Positions 31,307 through 40,154 of a stretch of 64,000 nt of DNA are shown piece by piece. Position 1 is the stretch's first letter, and each line of letters begins with the position of its first letter. The notes beneath the pieces are model-generated. The model did no database searches, had not been told where the DNA came from, and was given only the letters and a program-made list of their open reading frames with translations. Source of the DNA: Ichthyophis bannanicus (Eukaryota; Chordata; Amphibia; Gymnophiona; Ichthyophiidae); assembly GCA_033557465.1 (NCBI GenBank), contig CM066045.1:132205596-132269595 (forward strand). The letters are read 5' to 3'. The position numbers and the translations under genes were made by a program.

Positions 31307-34300
31307 ATGGCAGAGAAGCCCTTAATTAACTTACCCGAGCTGCCTTCACACGCCGAAAAGGCGGGAAAGACGGCCATTTTGACGGCACCGGGCAGTGCTC
31401 TAGTAGAGCAGCAAAAACCGCATAAACGCAAGGCTAAGTCCTCTAAAGAGGCGATTTCGCCGGACAAGCCCTCCCACTCCCAGGCTTTGCCTCCAAAAGA
31501 TATGGCTTCATTTTTTTCGCCAGAATTTATTCTGGCAATGCACAAGGCATTTCTTCTGCGATCTGCTCAGCCTCCGGTGCTTCCTTCTGTTTCTGGTTCT
31601 CTGCCGGTTTCCCTTCCACTGCCAGTGTCTGATGATCCAGGAGAGGGATCTTCTCATTTTAAAGAGATGGTTAAGGACCCCTTAGATCCTTTGTTGTCTC
31701 AGGCTTCTCTGTTATTGGGGCAGGGGGATCCAGAGACTCTTACAGAACCTCCTTTGGATTTTGAAGCAGATGAATTGGAGGAAGGAGAAATAGCGCCAGG
31801 AGAGGATCCTAACGTTTTCAGAGTCTTCCGTAAGGAGGAGCTCTCTGCTCTCATTTCCCATTCTTTAGCGGTGCTGCACCTCAATCTTCCGCCGGCTTCT
31901 CAGGAACCTTTGGAAGATCCGTTGCTGCAGGGTTTTAAAACTGAGCAACGGTGTTTTCCCTTGCACCGAGTGATCAAACAGATGATTGACTCGGAATGGG
32001 AGTGTCCAGAGGCTTCATTGCGTGGCAGCCGGGCGTTGGCTCGCCTATACCCCCTTCCTCAGGAAATAAAGGACCTATTTCGCATGCCGAAGGTGGATGC
32101 AATTATTTCAGCAGTAACCAAAAAGACTACTATCCCTGTAGAGGGTGCTGGGGCGCTTAAAGACCTTCAGGATAGAAAATTGGAAATTCTTCTCAAGCAA
32201 GCTTTTGATTCTAGTGCCTTGGCTCTACAGTCGGCTATTTGTGGGGCTTATGTATCTCGAGCCTCCATTCGTTGGTTACAAGCCGACGCTTCATCTGACG
32301 CTACGTCTGCAGTTCCCGATACGGCAAAATTAGAATCAGCCGCTGCTTATATGGCGGATGCATTTTATGATTTGCTGCGGATTGCGGCTAAGACCATGGC
32401 CTCTCTGGTGGCTGCCAGGCGTTTTCTTTGGTTGCGCAACTGGTCGGCGGATGTATCCTCCAAGTTGCGACTCAGTAAATTGCCCTATCAGGGTAAATTG
32501 CTTTTTGGTGAAGCTTTAGAGAAAATTGTTAAAGATTTAGTGACTCTAAGGGAGGTCGTTTGCCTGAGGACAAACCCAAACCTACCCGAGCGCTTCCTAG
32601 TGTCCGGGGCTTCGGCCGAGATTCCCGTAGATTTCGCGGTGCGCGCTTTGCGCCCTATTCCAGGGGCCGTTCCAACTTTCGGGGGCATTCCTTTCGTGGG
32701 GCCAGAGGATTTGGCAAGTCCTACTTTGGTGGGTCCCAACCCTCAGCTAAAAAGCCGCAATGAAGGTCGGCTGGTCCAGACGCTAGTTCCGGTGGGAGGA
32801 CGCCTGCAGGACTTTCTGGCAGTCTGGACCAACATTACTTCCGACAAATGGGTTTTAGAAGTCATTCGAGAGGGATACGCACTCGATTTCGCCTGCCCAT
32901 TGTTACCCGCATTTGTAATGTCTCCCTGTGTTCCCGGTCGGAAGCAACAAGCGATTGTAGACACGCTTGTTCGCCTGTTGCAACTAAACGCGATAGTTCC
33001 CGTGCCTCTAGACCAATACGGTTGCGGTCGATACTCGATCTGTTTTGTGGTTCCCAAGAAGGAAGGTTCTTTTCGACCTGTTTTGGATCTCAAAGGCGTC
33101 AACCGTACTTTGCGGGTGCCTCACTTTCGCATGGAAACGCTCCGTACTGTACTTCGAGCGGTACATCCGGGAGAGTTTCTCTCATCAATCGATCTCACGG
33201 AAGCATATCTGCATATTCCCATCAGGCCCTCGCATCAGCGTTTTTTGCGTTTCGCCCTTCCCATGGGTCATTTCCAATTTCGAGCGTTACCATTCGGTCT
33301 CGCTACGGCTCCGCGTACTTTCACAAAACTAATGGTGGTTGTTGCGGCAGCGCTTCGGAAGGAAGGGATCAGAGTGCATCCTTATCTCGACGATTGGTTG
33401 ATCAGAGCCGACTCGCGGGGTGCGTCCGTCCAGGTGACGGCTCGAGTGGTGCAGCTTCTGGAGCAACTAGGTTGGGTGCTCAATCACGCCAAGAGTCACT
33501 TACAACCGCGACAACAGCTGACTTATCTCGGGGCGTTATTCGACACCGCACAGGGGAAAGTCTTTTTGCCCGAAGTTCGCGTGGAGAAGCTGGTGCAACA
33601 GGTCCAGTCGTTTCTCAGCTTGACAGCGCCGTCGGCATGGACGTATTTACAACTGTTGGGATCCATGGCGGCGGCACTGGATCTCGTCCCGTGGGCCAAG
33701 GCTCACATGCGTCCCTTGCAGCAGGCATTGCTCTCCCGCTGGTCACCGCAGCTTCATCCACTCTCTCAACTTCTACCCTATCCAGAGCTCGTGCGGCAAA
33801 GTCTGCAGTGGTGGTTGGTTCGGGATCACCTCACGGCGGGCATGCCCTTACAGGAACCCTCGTGGGTGTTAGTAACCACGGATGCCAGTCTCTCGGGATG
33901 GGGAGCCCATTGTCAGTCTCGCATTGCACAGGGCGCTTGGACCACAGTAGAGAGCTCTTGGTCGATCAACAGGCTAGAGCTTCGAGCGGCTCGGTTAGCT
34001 CTGATTCACTTCGCATCTGTGCTCAAAGGGACAGCGGTCAAGATTTTCTCCGACAATGCCGTTACAGTCGCATATATCAATCGTCAGGGCGGGACAAAGA
34101 TTCCTTCTCTCCTCTCCGAATGTCAGCAATTGATGGAATGGGCGGAGAGCAATCTCGTGGCTATATCGGCGGCGCATGTCGCTGGCAAAGAAAACGTGCA
34201 GGCGGACTATCTCAGCCGCCATCTCCTCGATCCAGGGGAATGGGAATTGAATGCGGCGATATTTCACCAGTTAACGTTGCGTTGGGGACAGCCAGTGATG

Positions 34301-34663
34301 GATCTCATGGCCTCCTGCAACAATGCCAAAGCCAGCCGTTTCTTCAGCAGGCGCAGAGAACGCATGTCAGAAGGTCTCGATGCCCTAGTTCAGCCATGGC
34401 CTCTCGATGCTCTCCTTTACGTTTTCCCGCCTTGGCCGATGCTGAGTCGAGTTATCCAGCGCATAGCGCAGCACCGGGGTCTGGTAATTCTCATTGCTCC
34501 AGATTGGCCTCGTCGTCCTTGGTATGCCGATCTTGTTCGCCTCCTAGTAGCTCCGCCGTGGCTTCTTCCAGTCCGCGTCAACCTGTTGCATCAGGGTCCC
34601 ATCCTGATGCCGCGGGTGGATCGCTTCTTGCTTACGGCTTGGCTCTTGAAAGGTCTCGTTTGA
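31307..34663 (+). CDS. D8 Gag-RT-RNase H polyprotein
   Basis: 1118 codons from an ATG in good context (GGCATGG). Residues 1-420 are Gag-like, with a Lys-rich patch near 35-55 and an acidic stretch near 145-170. RT follows: 'FRPVLDLKGVNR' near 589-600, motif A 'SSIDLTEAYLHI' near 627-638, 'LPFGLATAPRTF', catalytic YLDD at 693-696. RNase H: Asp in TTDAS near 858, Glu in NRLELRA, Asp in SDN near 916, Asp in ADYLSR near 966. A FPPWP motif near 1041 lies where DIRS elements carry a methylase-like domain. Gag and RT share one frame here, but an RG-rich Gag tail is in the next frame (32533-32763), suggesting a one-base change near 32550 or frameshifting. Role: copy the element's RNA into DNA. Confidence 0.92.
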   Translation: MAEKPLINLPELPSHAEKAGKTAILTAPGSALVEQQKPHKRKAKSSKEAISPDKPSHSQALPPKDMASFFSPEFILAMHKAFLLRSAQPPVLPSVSGSLPVSLPLPVSDDPGEGSSHFKEMVKDPLDPLLSQASLLLGQGDPETLTEPPLDFEADELEEGEIAPGEDPNVFRVFRKEELSALISHSLAVLHLNLPPASQEPLEDPLLQGFKTEQRCFPLHRVIKQMIDSEWECPEASLRGSRALARLYPLPQEIKDLFRMPKVDAIISAVTKKTTIPVEGAGALKDLQDRKLEILLKQAFDSSALALQSAICGAYVSRASIRWLQADASSDATSAVPDTAKLESAAAYMADAFYDLLRIAAKTMASLVAARRFLWLRNWSADVSSKLRLSKLPYQGKLLFGEALEKIVKDLVTLREVVCLRTNPNLPERFLVSGASAEIPVDFAVRALRPIPGAVPTFGGIPFVGPEDLASPTLVGPNPQLKSRNEGRLVQTLVPVGGRLQDFLAVWTNITSDKWVLEVIREGYALDFACPLLPAFVMSPCVPGRKQQAIVDTLVRLLQLNAIVPVPLDQYGCGRYSICFVVPKKEGSFRPVLDLKGVNRTLRVPHFRMETLRTVLRAVHPGEFLSSIDLTEAYLHIPIRPSHQRFLRFALPMGHFQFRALPFGLATAPRTFTKLMVVVAAALRKEGIRVHPYLDDWLIRADSRGASVQVTARVVQLLEQLGWVLNHAKSHLQPRQQLTYLGALFDTAQGKVFLPEVRVEKLVQQVQSFLSLTAPSAWTYLQLLGSMAAALDLVPWAKAHMRPLQQALLSRWSPQLHPLSQLLPYPELVRQSLQWWLVRDHLTAGMPLQEPSWVLVTTDASLSGWGAHCQSRIAQGAWTTVESSWSINRLELRAARLALIHFASVLKGTAVKIFSDNAVTVAYINRQGGTKIPSLLSECQQLMEWAESNLVAISAAHVAGKENVQADYLSRHLLDPGEWELNAAIFHQLTLRWGQPVMDLMASCNNAKASRFFSRRRERMSEGLDALVQPWPLDALLYVFPPWPMLSRVIQRIAQHRGLVILIAPDWPRRPWYADLVRLLVAPPWLLPVRVNLLHQGPILMPRVDRFLLTAWLLKGLV
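32533..32763 (+). CDS. RG-rich Gag tail in the alternative frame
   Basis: Frame +1 is open from the stop at 32530-32532 to a TGA at 32761-32763. It reads GGRLPEDKPKPTRALP followed by many Arg/Gly/Phe/Ser residues ('RFRGARFAPYSRGRSNFRG'), a typical nucleic-acid-binding Gag tail. It has no clear ATG of its own, so it is most likely the original end of Gag, out of frame with the rest in this copy. Confidence 0.55.
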   Translation, partial: RFSDSKGGRLPEDKPKPTRALPSVRGFGRDSRRFRGARFAPYSRGRSNFRGHSFRGARGFGKSYFGGSQPSAKKPQ

Positions 34664-35703
34664 AAAGCAAAGGCTATGCGAGTTCTGTTGTGGCTACCTT
34701 GCTGCAATCTAAACGGCCAGGGACTTCTTTAGTGTATGTTCGAGTCTGGCGTCTTTTTGAGACTTGGTGCAATCAGCACAATGTGGCGCCCATGGCTTCT
34801 ACCGTGCCTCATCTTCTCCTATTTCTGCAAGATGGTTTGGATAAGGGCTTGGCTCTGAGTACCCTTAAAGTGCATGTCGCTGCGCTGACTTGTTTTCGGG
34901 GGTTAATTCAGCATCGCCGTCTTTCGGCCCATCCGGATGTTCACCGCTTTCTGCGTGCAGCAAAAATTATCCATCCTCCACGGCGGCCTATCGTACCTCC
35001 TTGGGATTTGAATATTGTCTTGGAAGGTTTTTCTCGGTCGCCCTTAACATCCATCTGCGCTCAACAAATCCGGGAGTGTTCTTGGAAAACAGCCTTTTTA
35101 GTGGCCTTATGTTCCGCTCGACGAATTTCAGATTTGCAGGCCCTATCTTGCCAGGAGCCTTATCTGCAATTTCTGCCTGAGCGGGTTTTATTAAGGACAG
35201 TTCCCTCCTTTTTACCTAAAGTGCTGTCTGTTTTTCATGTTAACCAATCAGTGGCATTGCCTGTGTTTTCTGAGCGCGACGGTTCGCCTATGGACCGAGC
35301 TCTTAGGCATTTAGATCTTAGCCGAGTGTTACGGACGTACCTTAAGCTCTCACAGCCATTTCGAAAGACGGACAGGCTTTTTGTCCAGTGGGCCGGCCCA
35401 CGAAAGGGCCAAGCTGCGTCAAAGTCTACTATCGCTCGATGGGTTCGCTCCGCTATTGGAGCAGCTTACCATGCCCGAGGAGTTGCCCCACCTGTGGGTC
35501 TCAAAGCTCATTCGACTCGAGTTCTAGCAACTTCATGGGCAGAATTTGCCTTTGTTCCTCCGGTGGATATCTGCAGAGCGGCGACGTGGTCTTCGTTGCA
35601 TTCGTTCACTAAGCATTACCGCTTAGATGTTCAGGCCAGGGACGATGCAAAAGTCGGAGCATCGGCTCTTATCGCCGGTTTGGCGGGTCCCTCCCATTCT
35701 TAG
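34396..35703 (+). CDS. D8 tyrosine recombinase (YR)
   Basis: Recombinase that would integrate the circular cDNA. Start chosen at 34396 because the ATG has a strong context (GCCATGG) and lies just before the conserved region; the frame is open further upstream to 32848. 435 codons. An N-terminal core-binding part ('SSVVATLLQSK', 'YVRVWRLFETWCNQHN') is followed by the catalytic domain: Arg in SARRISDLQAL near residue 241, HSTR (His-x-x-Arg) near 372, Tyr in KHYRLD near 409. It overlaps the last 268 bases of the Gag-RT-RNase H frame, which is usual for DIRS. All catalytic residues appear present. Confidence 0.9.
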   Translation: MASRCSPLRFPALADAESSYPAHSAAPGSGNSHCSRLASSSLVCRSCSPPSSSAVASSSPRQPVASGSHPDAAGGSLLAYGLALERSRLKSKGYASSVVATLLQSKRPGTSLVYVRVWRLFETWCNQHNVAPMASTVPHLLLFLQDGLDKGLALSTLKVHVAALTCFRGLIQHRRLSAHPDVHRFLRAAKIIHPPRRPIVPPWDLNIVLEGFSRSPLTSICAQQIRECSWKTAFLVALCSARRISDLQALSCQEPYLQFLPERVLLRTVPSFLPKVLSVFHVNQSVALPVFSERDGSPMDRALRHLDLSRVLRTYLKLSQPFRKTDRLFVQWAGPRKGQAASKSTIARWVRSAIGAAYHARGVAPPVGLKAHSTRVLATSWAEFAFVPPVDICRAATWSSLHSFTKHYRLDVQARDDAKVGASALIAGLAGPSHS

Positions 35704-35720
35704 GTACTGCTTTGGTACTG

Positions 35721-35823
35721 CCCTACCTTTCCCTGGACTGGCCCGGAGAAGCGATAAGGAAGATGAAATTAGTTCTTACCTGCTAATTGTCTTTCCTTAA
35801 GCTTTCTCCGGGCCAGTCCAGGG
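35721..35823. repeat. D8 ICR
   Basis: 35721-35756 is the inverse of the left terminus (30681 onward). AGG is at 35757-35759. 35760-35823 is the inverse of the right terminus (about 36190-36251). The reverse complement through the centre reads the joined ends with CCT between them. Confidence 0.93.
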
Positions 35824-36092
35824 TCCCACCCTGTTCGCCATCTGGTCTGTTTTAGCCTTTGCAAGCCTCTACAGATTTACATTGTCTATATGTTCTCGAA
35901 GGAGACGTCTTGGGGCTTCTAGTATTCATTCTACACCGCTGAAAGCTATTCTAGTTTAAATATAGAAAAATATACAAAAAAAAAAAATTGTTCTTACTAT
36001 TTTCAAGGACTATAGAATGTTATCAGTTTTTCAAGGGTTAATCTGCTGTGTTTAGTTTTCTTTCTGTTTAGTCGCTTTGTCAGAAGGAGACT
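35824..36092. other. D8 non-coding spacer between ICR and right ITR
   Basis: 269 bases with an A-run at about 35978-35988. No open frame or motif recognised. Confidence 0.6.
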
Positions 36093-36251
36093 GCTGGATT
36101 ACCCTCAGGGGGAGTGGCTTCACACCACAGGAAAAGCTTGAAGTCTTCAGTCCTCAGTCACTATAGGGGATTGACAACCCTACCTTTCCCTGGACTGGCC
36201 CGGAGAAAGCTCAAGGAAAGACAATTAGCAGGTAAGAACTAATTTCATCTT
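36093..36251 (-). repeat. D8 right ITR and outer extension
   Basis: 36093-36207 is the inverted copy of 30687-30801. The outer extension contains GCAGGTAAGA (CAG at 36229-36231, a splice-donor-like match) and ends at 36251 before CCT. Confidence 0.93.
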
Positions 36252-37912
36252 CCTGACATTGCCTTTCAATTTACCACATTGCAGCTTCCTGTTATGCCCT
36301 CTAGTTTTACAGCTTCCCCGTCTTTGGAGGAGGTTTGTTTGTTCATTATTTCCCTTTAAGTATGTAAAGGTCTGAATCATATCTCCCCTGTCCCTCCTCT
36401 CCTCCAAAGTGTACATGTTTAGGTCTTCAAGTCTCTTCTCATAAGGCTTCTGACGCAGGCTCCAAATCATTTTGGTCGCCTTCCTCTGAACAGTTTCTAG
36501 TCTTTTTACATCCTTTGCAAGATATGGTCTCCAAAACTGAACACAGTATTCCAAGTGAGGCCTCACCAGTGTCTTGTACAGTGGCATAAGTACCTCTTCC
36601 TTTCTGCTGGTAATTCCTCCTTGTATGCAGCCCAACATCCTCCTGGTTTTTGCCACTGCCTTGTCGCACTGTTTTGCCACCTTGAGATCTTCAGAAATAA
36701 TCACACCAAGGTCTTTCTCCTGATCCGTGCACACCAGTCTCTCGCCCCCTATCGCATGCATTTCCCTTGGATTTCTGCTACCCAAGTGCATGACTCTGCA
36801 CTTCTTTGCATTAAATCTTAATTGCCAAGCATTAGACCATTCTTCCAGCTTTTGTAGATCTTTCCTCATGTTAACCACTCCCTCGGGGGAGTCTACTCTT
36901 TTGCAAATTTTTGTGTCATCTGCAAAAAGACAGACTTTTCCATTCAGTCCTTCAGCTATATCTCTCACAAATACATTGAACAGTGCCGGGCCCAGGACCA
37001 ACCCTTGGGGCACCCCGCTAATCACCTTCCCTTCATCCGAGTTAGCTCCATTTACCATCACCTTCTGTCGTCTGTCAGTCAACCAATTTCTTATCCAATT
37101 TAACATCTTGGGATCCGTCCCCAAGCTACTGAGTTTATTGATAAGCCTCCTATGAGGAACAGTATCAAAGACTTTGCTGAAATCCAGGTAGATGACATCC
37201 ATTGCATGCCCCTGATCTAGTTCCCTGGCCTCCCAGTCAAAGAACTCAATCAGATTTGTTTGGCAAGATCGTCCTTCAGTAAAACCATGTTGCCTTGGGT
37301 CTTGCAACCTGTTGGTTATGAAAAGTTCACTATTCGCTCTTTCAGGAGCGCCTCCATTACTTTTCCTGCCACCGAGGTAAGGCTCACAGACCTGTAGTTT
37401 GACACTTCTTCCCTGTCACCACTTTTGTGTAGAAGTACGACATCAGCCATTTTTAGTCCTGGGGAACCTCTCCTGTTTCCAAGGATCTGTTGAAAACATC
37501 CTTTAACGGCCCTGCAAGAACCTCTCTGAGCTCTTTCAGTATCGTGGGATGTATCCCATCCGGTCCCGTGGCCTTGTCCACTTTCAGTTTTGCAAGTTGT
37601 TCTAACACTTCATCTTCTCTGAATGGTGTGGTATCTACTTCATTCCCATTTTTATATTTGGGAGTCACAGGTGGTACTTCTCCAGGACTTTCTTTAGTAA
37701 AAACAGAGCAGAAGTATTCGTTTAGCAATTTCGCTTTTTCAATGTCACTTTCCACGAGTCCGTTCGCAGCACTTCTGAGTCCTGCAATTCCACCTCTGAT
37801 CTTCTTCCTTTTCCGAATATACCTGAAGAAAGTTTTGTCGCCACACTTAACATCTTTAGCCATCTTTTCCTCTGCCTTTGATTTTGCTATCCTTATTTCT
37901 CTTTTTAAAAAT
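36252..37912 (-). pseudogene. CR1-like LINE RT, minus strand
   Basis: Body of the CR1 interrupted by D8. The upstream block (37863-37453) reads 'DKTFFRYIRKRKKIRGGI' and 'KATGPDGIHPTILKELRE'. After a frame change the main block (37307 to about 36255) reads 'QHGFTEGRSCQTNLIEFFD', 'IYLDFSKVFDTVPHRRL', 'SGVPQGLVLGPALFNVFV', 'VCLFADDTKICK' (FADD catalytic box), 'KDLGVIISEDLKVAKQCDK' and 'LVRPHLEYCVQFW', the standard CR1 RT series. The 5' half is missing (5'-truncated), with one frameshift near 37310-37450; inactive. Its last seven residues before the stop at 36225 belong to D8. Confidence 0.88.
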
Positions 37913-38574
37913 AAATAAAACAGAAGATATTATAATGCCTCTGTATCATTCCATGGTGCGACTGCACCTTGAATATTGTGTGCAAGTCTGGTCGCTGCAT
38001 CTTAAAAAGGATATAGCATTATTAGAAAAGGTACAGAGAAGAGTCACCAAAATGGTAAAGAGGATGGAAGGATACCCATATGAAGAGAGGCTAAAAAGGT
38101 TAGGACTCTTCAATCTGAAAAAGAGACGGCTGAGGGGAGATATGATAGAAATTTATAAATTAACGAATGGAGTGGAACGGGTTTACGCCATCAACATATA
38201 GAAAGACTAGGGGACATGCAATGAAGCAACAGGGTAACCTATTTAAGATTAATAAGAGAGAATATTTTTTCACTCAACGTGTAATCAAACTCTGGAATTC
38301 GTTACTGGAGGATGTAGTAACATAGTGAAAGCTGTTAATGTAGCCGGGATTTAAAAAGGTTTGGACAAGTTCTTGGAGAAAAGGTCCATAAACCATTATT
38401 AAAGGGGACCTGGGATATCCACTGCTTGCCTCAATACAAGCCTTGTGGAACCTGTGTCTTTTGTGGAAAGTGCTAGGTACTTGTGACCTAGAATGGCCAC
38501 TGTTGGAAACAGGATACTGGGCTTGAAGGACCTTAATCTGACCCAGTATGACATATCTTATGTTCTTAAGGGAA
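37913..38574 (+). pseudogene. CR1-like LINE 3' end, plus strand
   Basis: Encodes 'IIMPLYHSMVRLHLEYCVQ', 'LEKVQRRVTKMVKRMEGYPY' and 'LKRLGLFNLKKRRLRGDMIE' and continues in broken frames to the 3' end 'ctgacccagtatgacatatc...ttatgttctta'. It lies head-to-head with the preceding minus-strand CR1 across a short A/T-rich joint (about 37905-37922). A different CR1 subfamily from the minus-strand one, judging by its 3' end. Confidence 0.8.
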
Positions 38575-38897
38575 ACAAACTATGCCAGTCAGGTATTGCA
38601 AAGATTCATTTTTGAATACCAGCCCAATATAATTAGCCTATGTCCCCGTTTGCCTATTATTTTTCATTCTCTGGAAACTGGAGAGTCTTAAATCCCTTTC
38701 TAGCAGGACCGGCCCCAGAGTTTGTTCAATGTGTTGGCACCCTAATTAAACCTTAAGCCCCACCCTCGCCAAGAAGGTACCATGCTAAGTGACTGCCTAG
38801 TTTGCCTAATACTGGTGCTGACCCTGCTTTCGAGAAGTTGTGGTAATTGGTCTCTTGAAGGGACCCTAATGGAAGAGTGTTTCACAATGTGGATACC
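38575..38897. other. No recognised feature
   Basis: About 320 bases. I see no conserved coding block on either strand and no inverted or direct repeat of note. Confidence 0.5.
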
Positions 38898-38957
38898 AAA
38901 ACTTTATTTATTTTATTATTTATTTAGCAGTTTTTTCTATACCGCCTTTTGGATCGG
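38898..38957 (-). repeat. SINE-like 3' fragment
   Basis: Minus strand: a 'ggcggtatagaaaaaac' block and a TAAA-type tail, like the other SINE 3' ends here. It directly precedes the Penelope-like segment. Confidence 0.45.
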
Positions 38958-39728
38958 GGATATCCCACAAATGTGATTCGTCGGGCTTATACTCGGGCCC
39001 GTTTTTCTCATCGGGAATGGTTGCTGGGGGAAGACACTTCTCAATTAATCTGCCCTCAGCCCCCTTCTCAACTGGATGATATGACCGAGATAACGGGGAT
39101 TCTTCCTTTTACGCAACACACTGCTTCTGTGACAGCCCTGTTGAAACAACATTGGGGAGTTTTGAGCATACATCCTTGCTTTCGGAAACCCCTCCGATTA
39201 GCTTATACCCAGGGTCGAAATATTCGGGACCGATTGGTACATGCCGCCCTTGGCTCTCCCTCGTTACCAATATTAGACCATAGGATGGGTCATTGGCCAT
39301 GCAAGCGCTGCAAATTCTGTGCCAATAACGAGACTGGAGTTTGTTGGACATATGCGGCTACTGGAGACTCCTTTTCTTTTAAAGGCAGTTCGACCTGTCT
39401 GACTTCTTATGTGGTTTATATTATCACCTGCCCTTGTAACCTTTCATATGTGGGAAGAACTATTCGCCCTGTCCGAGTGAGATTGGGAGAACATGCTTCT
39501 CGTTTAGCCACTAGGATTCTTTCTGCCCCCATTGTGGATCACTGCCTCCAACATCAACACACTTTCGCGGATCTCCGATGGAGAGTTATTGATTGGATCC
39601 CTGGGGACCCCCGTGGAGGGGATCGGGAGCAACATCTGCAGTGCCGTGAACAACGCTGGATTTTTCAGCTTAACACTGTGACCCCTGCGGGACTTAATTT
39701 AGAGTGCGATTGGTGGAGCTTGCTTTGA
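38949..39728 (+). pseudogene. Penelope-like element: RT C-terminus and GIY-YIG endonuclease
   Basis: 259 open codons. The first half has 'RARFSHREWLLGED' and 'RKPLRLAYTQGRNIRDRLV', typical of the region after the RT in Penelope-like elements. A Cys cluster follows (CKRCKFC). The GIY-YIG nuclease comes next: 'YVVYIITCPCNLSYVGRT' with the paired Tyr/Gly motifs, 'RLGEHASR', then 'REQRWIFQLNT' and 'PAGLN'. The RT catalytic core is missing on the 5' side, so the copy is truncated; the ATG lies in the flanking SINE fragment. It would nick DNA for target-primed insertion if part of a full protein. Confidence 0.85.
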
Positions 39729-40150
39729 TCGAGTGCGATGATCTTGTTCAGTTTTCAGTTTCTATTTTTGTTTCTTTCATTTTTTCATCAGAATGGGACT
39801 TTCTGGCTTTTAAGACTTTGCACCTCCTCTTTGAATCACGTCACTCATGACGTTCGATGACGCTGGTCACAACAGCCATACAGATTCTTCTTTGGAGATT
39901 TTAAAGGCCTGGGTTTTCAGCGTTTTCCAGGGCGTGTACATTTTCACAAAACAGCTTGATACAGGGCCTTTTGGGGCTCGAAACATGCATGTCGCTGCTT
40001 GGATTTTTGCGGCCCGTTCACCAAGTTATCAGATAAGTGATTTACACTGTTCATATTCTGTTTTTGGTATTTAATATAAAAGGTCTCTACCGTCGCTGAG
40101 TGGGGAGCTTTTCCTCCTCCCCATCTCTTGCCGGTGGCTTCCGACAATAA
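39729..40150 (+). mobile_element. Penelope-like 3' region
   Basis: Non-coding 3' part of the Penelope-like segment, ending with 'aataaaataaaataaatt'. It includes a degraded hammerhead-like motif at 39952-39997. Confidence 0.6.
39952..39997 (+). ncRNA. Degraded hammerhead-like motif
   Basis: 'cagcttgatacagg' (core altered from CTGANGA), a GGCC.../GGGGCTC stem, GAAA, a palindromic CATGCATG stem III, GTC, then GCTG that can pair with CAGC. The layout fits, the first core box does not. Confidence 0.45.
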
Positions 40151-40154
40151 AATA

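Larger units (their letters stand above)
30681..36251 (+). mobile_element. D8: complete type C DIRS retrotransposon
   Basis: 5571-bp element with left and right ITRs, an ICR, Gag-RT-RNase H and YR. It is bounded by CCT on both sides (30678-30680 and 36252-36254), and its ICR carries AGG between the two half-sites. Removing it restores the minus-strand CR1 sequence. ITRs match over 115 bp by eye, so it is young. The only apparent fault is a frame change in the Gag tail. It is the best candidate for an active copy and a source of proteins for others of its type. Confidence 0.93.

Noticed and set aside
30967..31545. A 192-codon minus-strand frame across the D8 leader and gag start
   Set aside because: It is antisense to a well-supported Gag, has no recognisable domain, and the codon pattern is what a reverse reading of Gag would give.
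36225..36251. C-terminal residues of the minus-strand CR1 frame that extend into D8
   Set aside because: They are D8 sequence read by accident up to the first stop; the CR1 proper stops at 36252.
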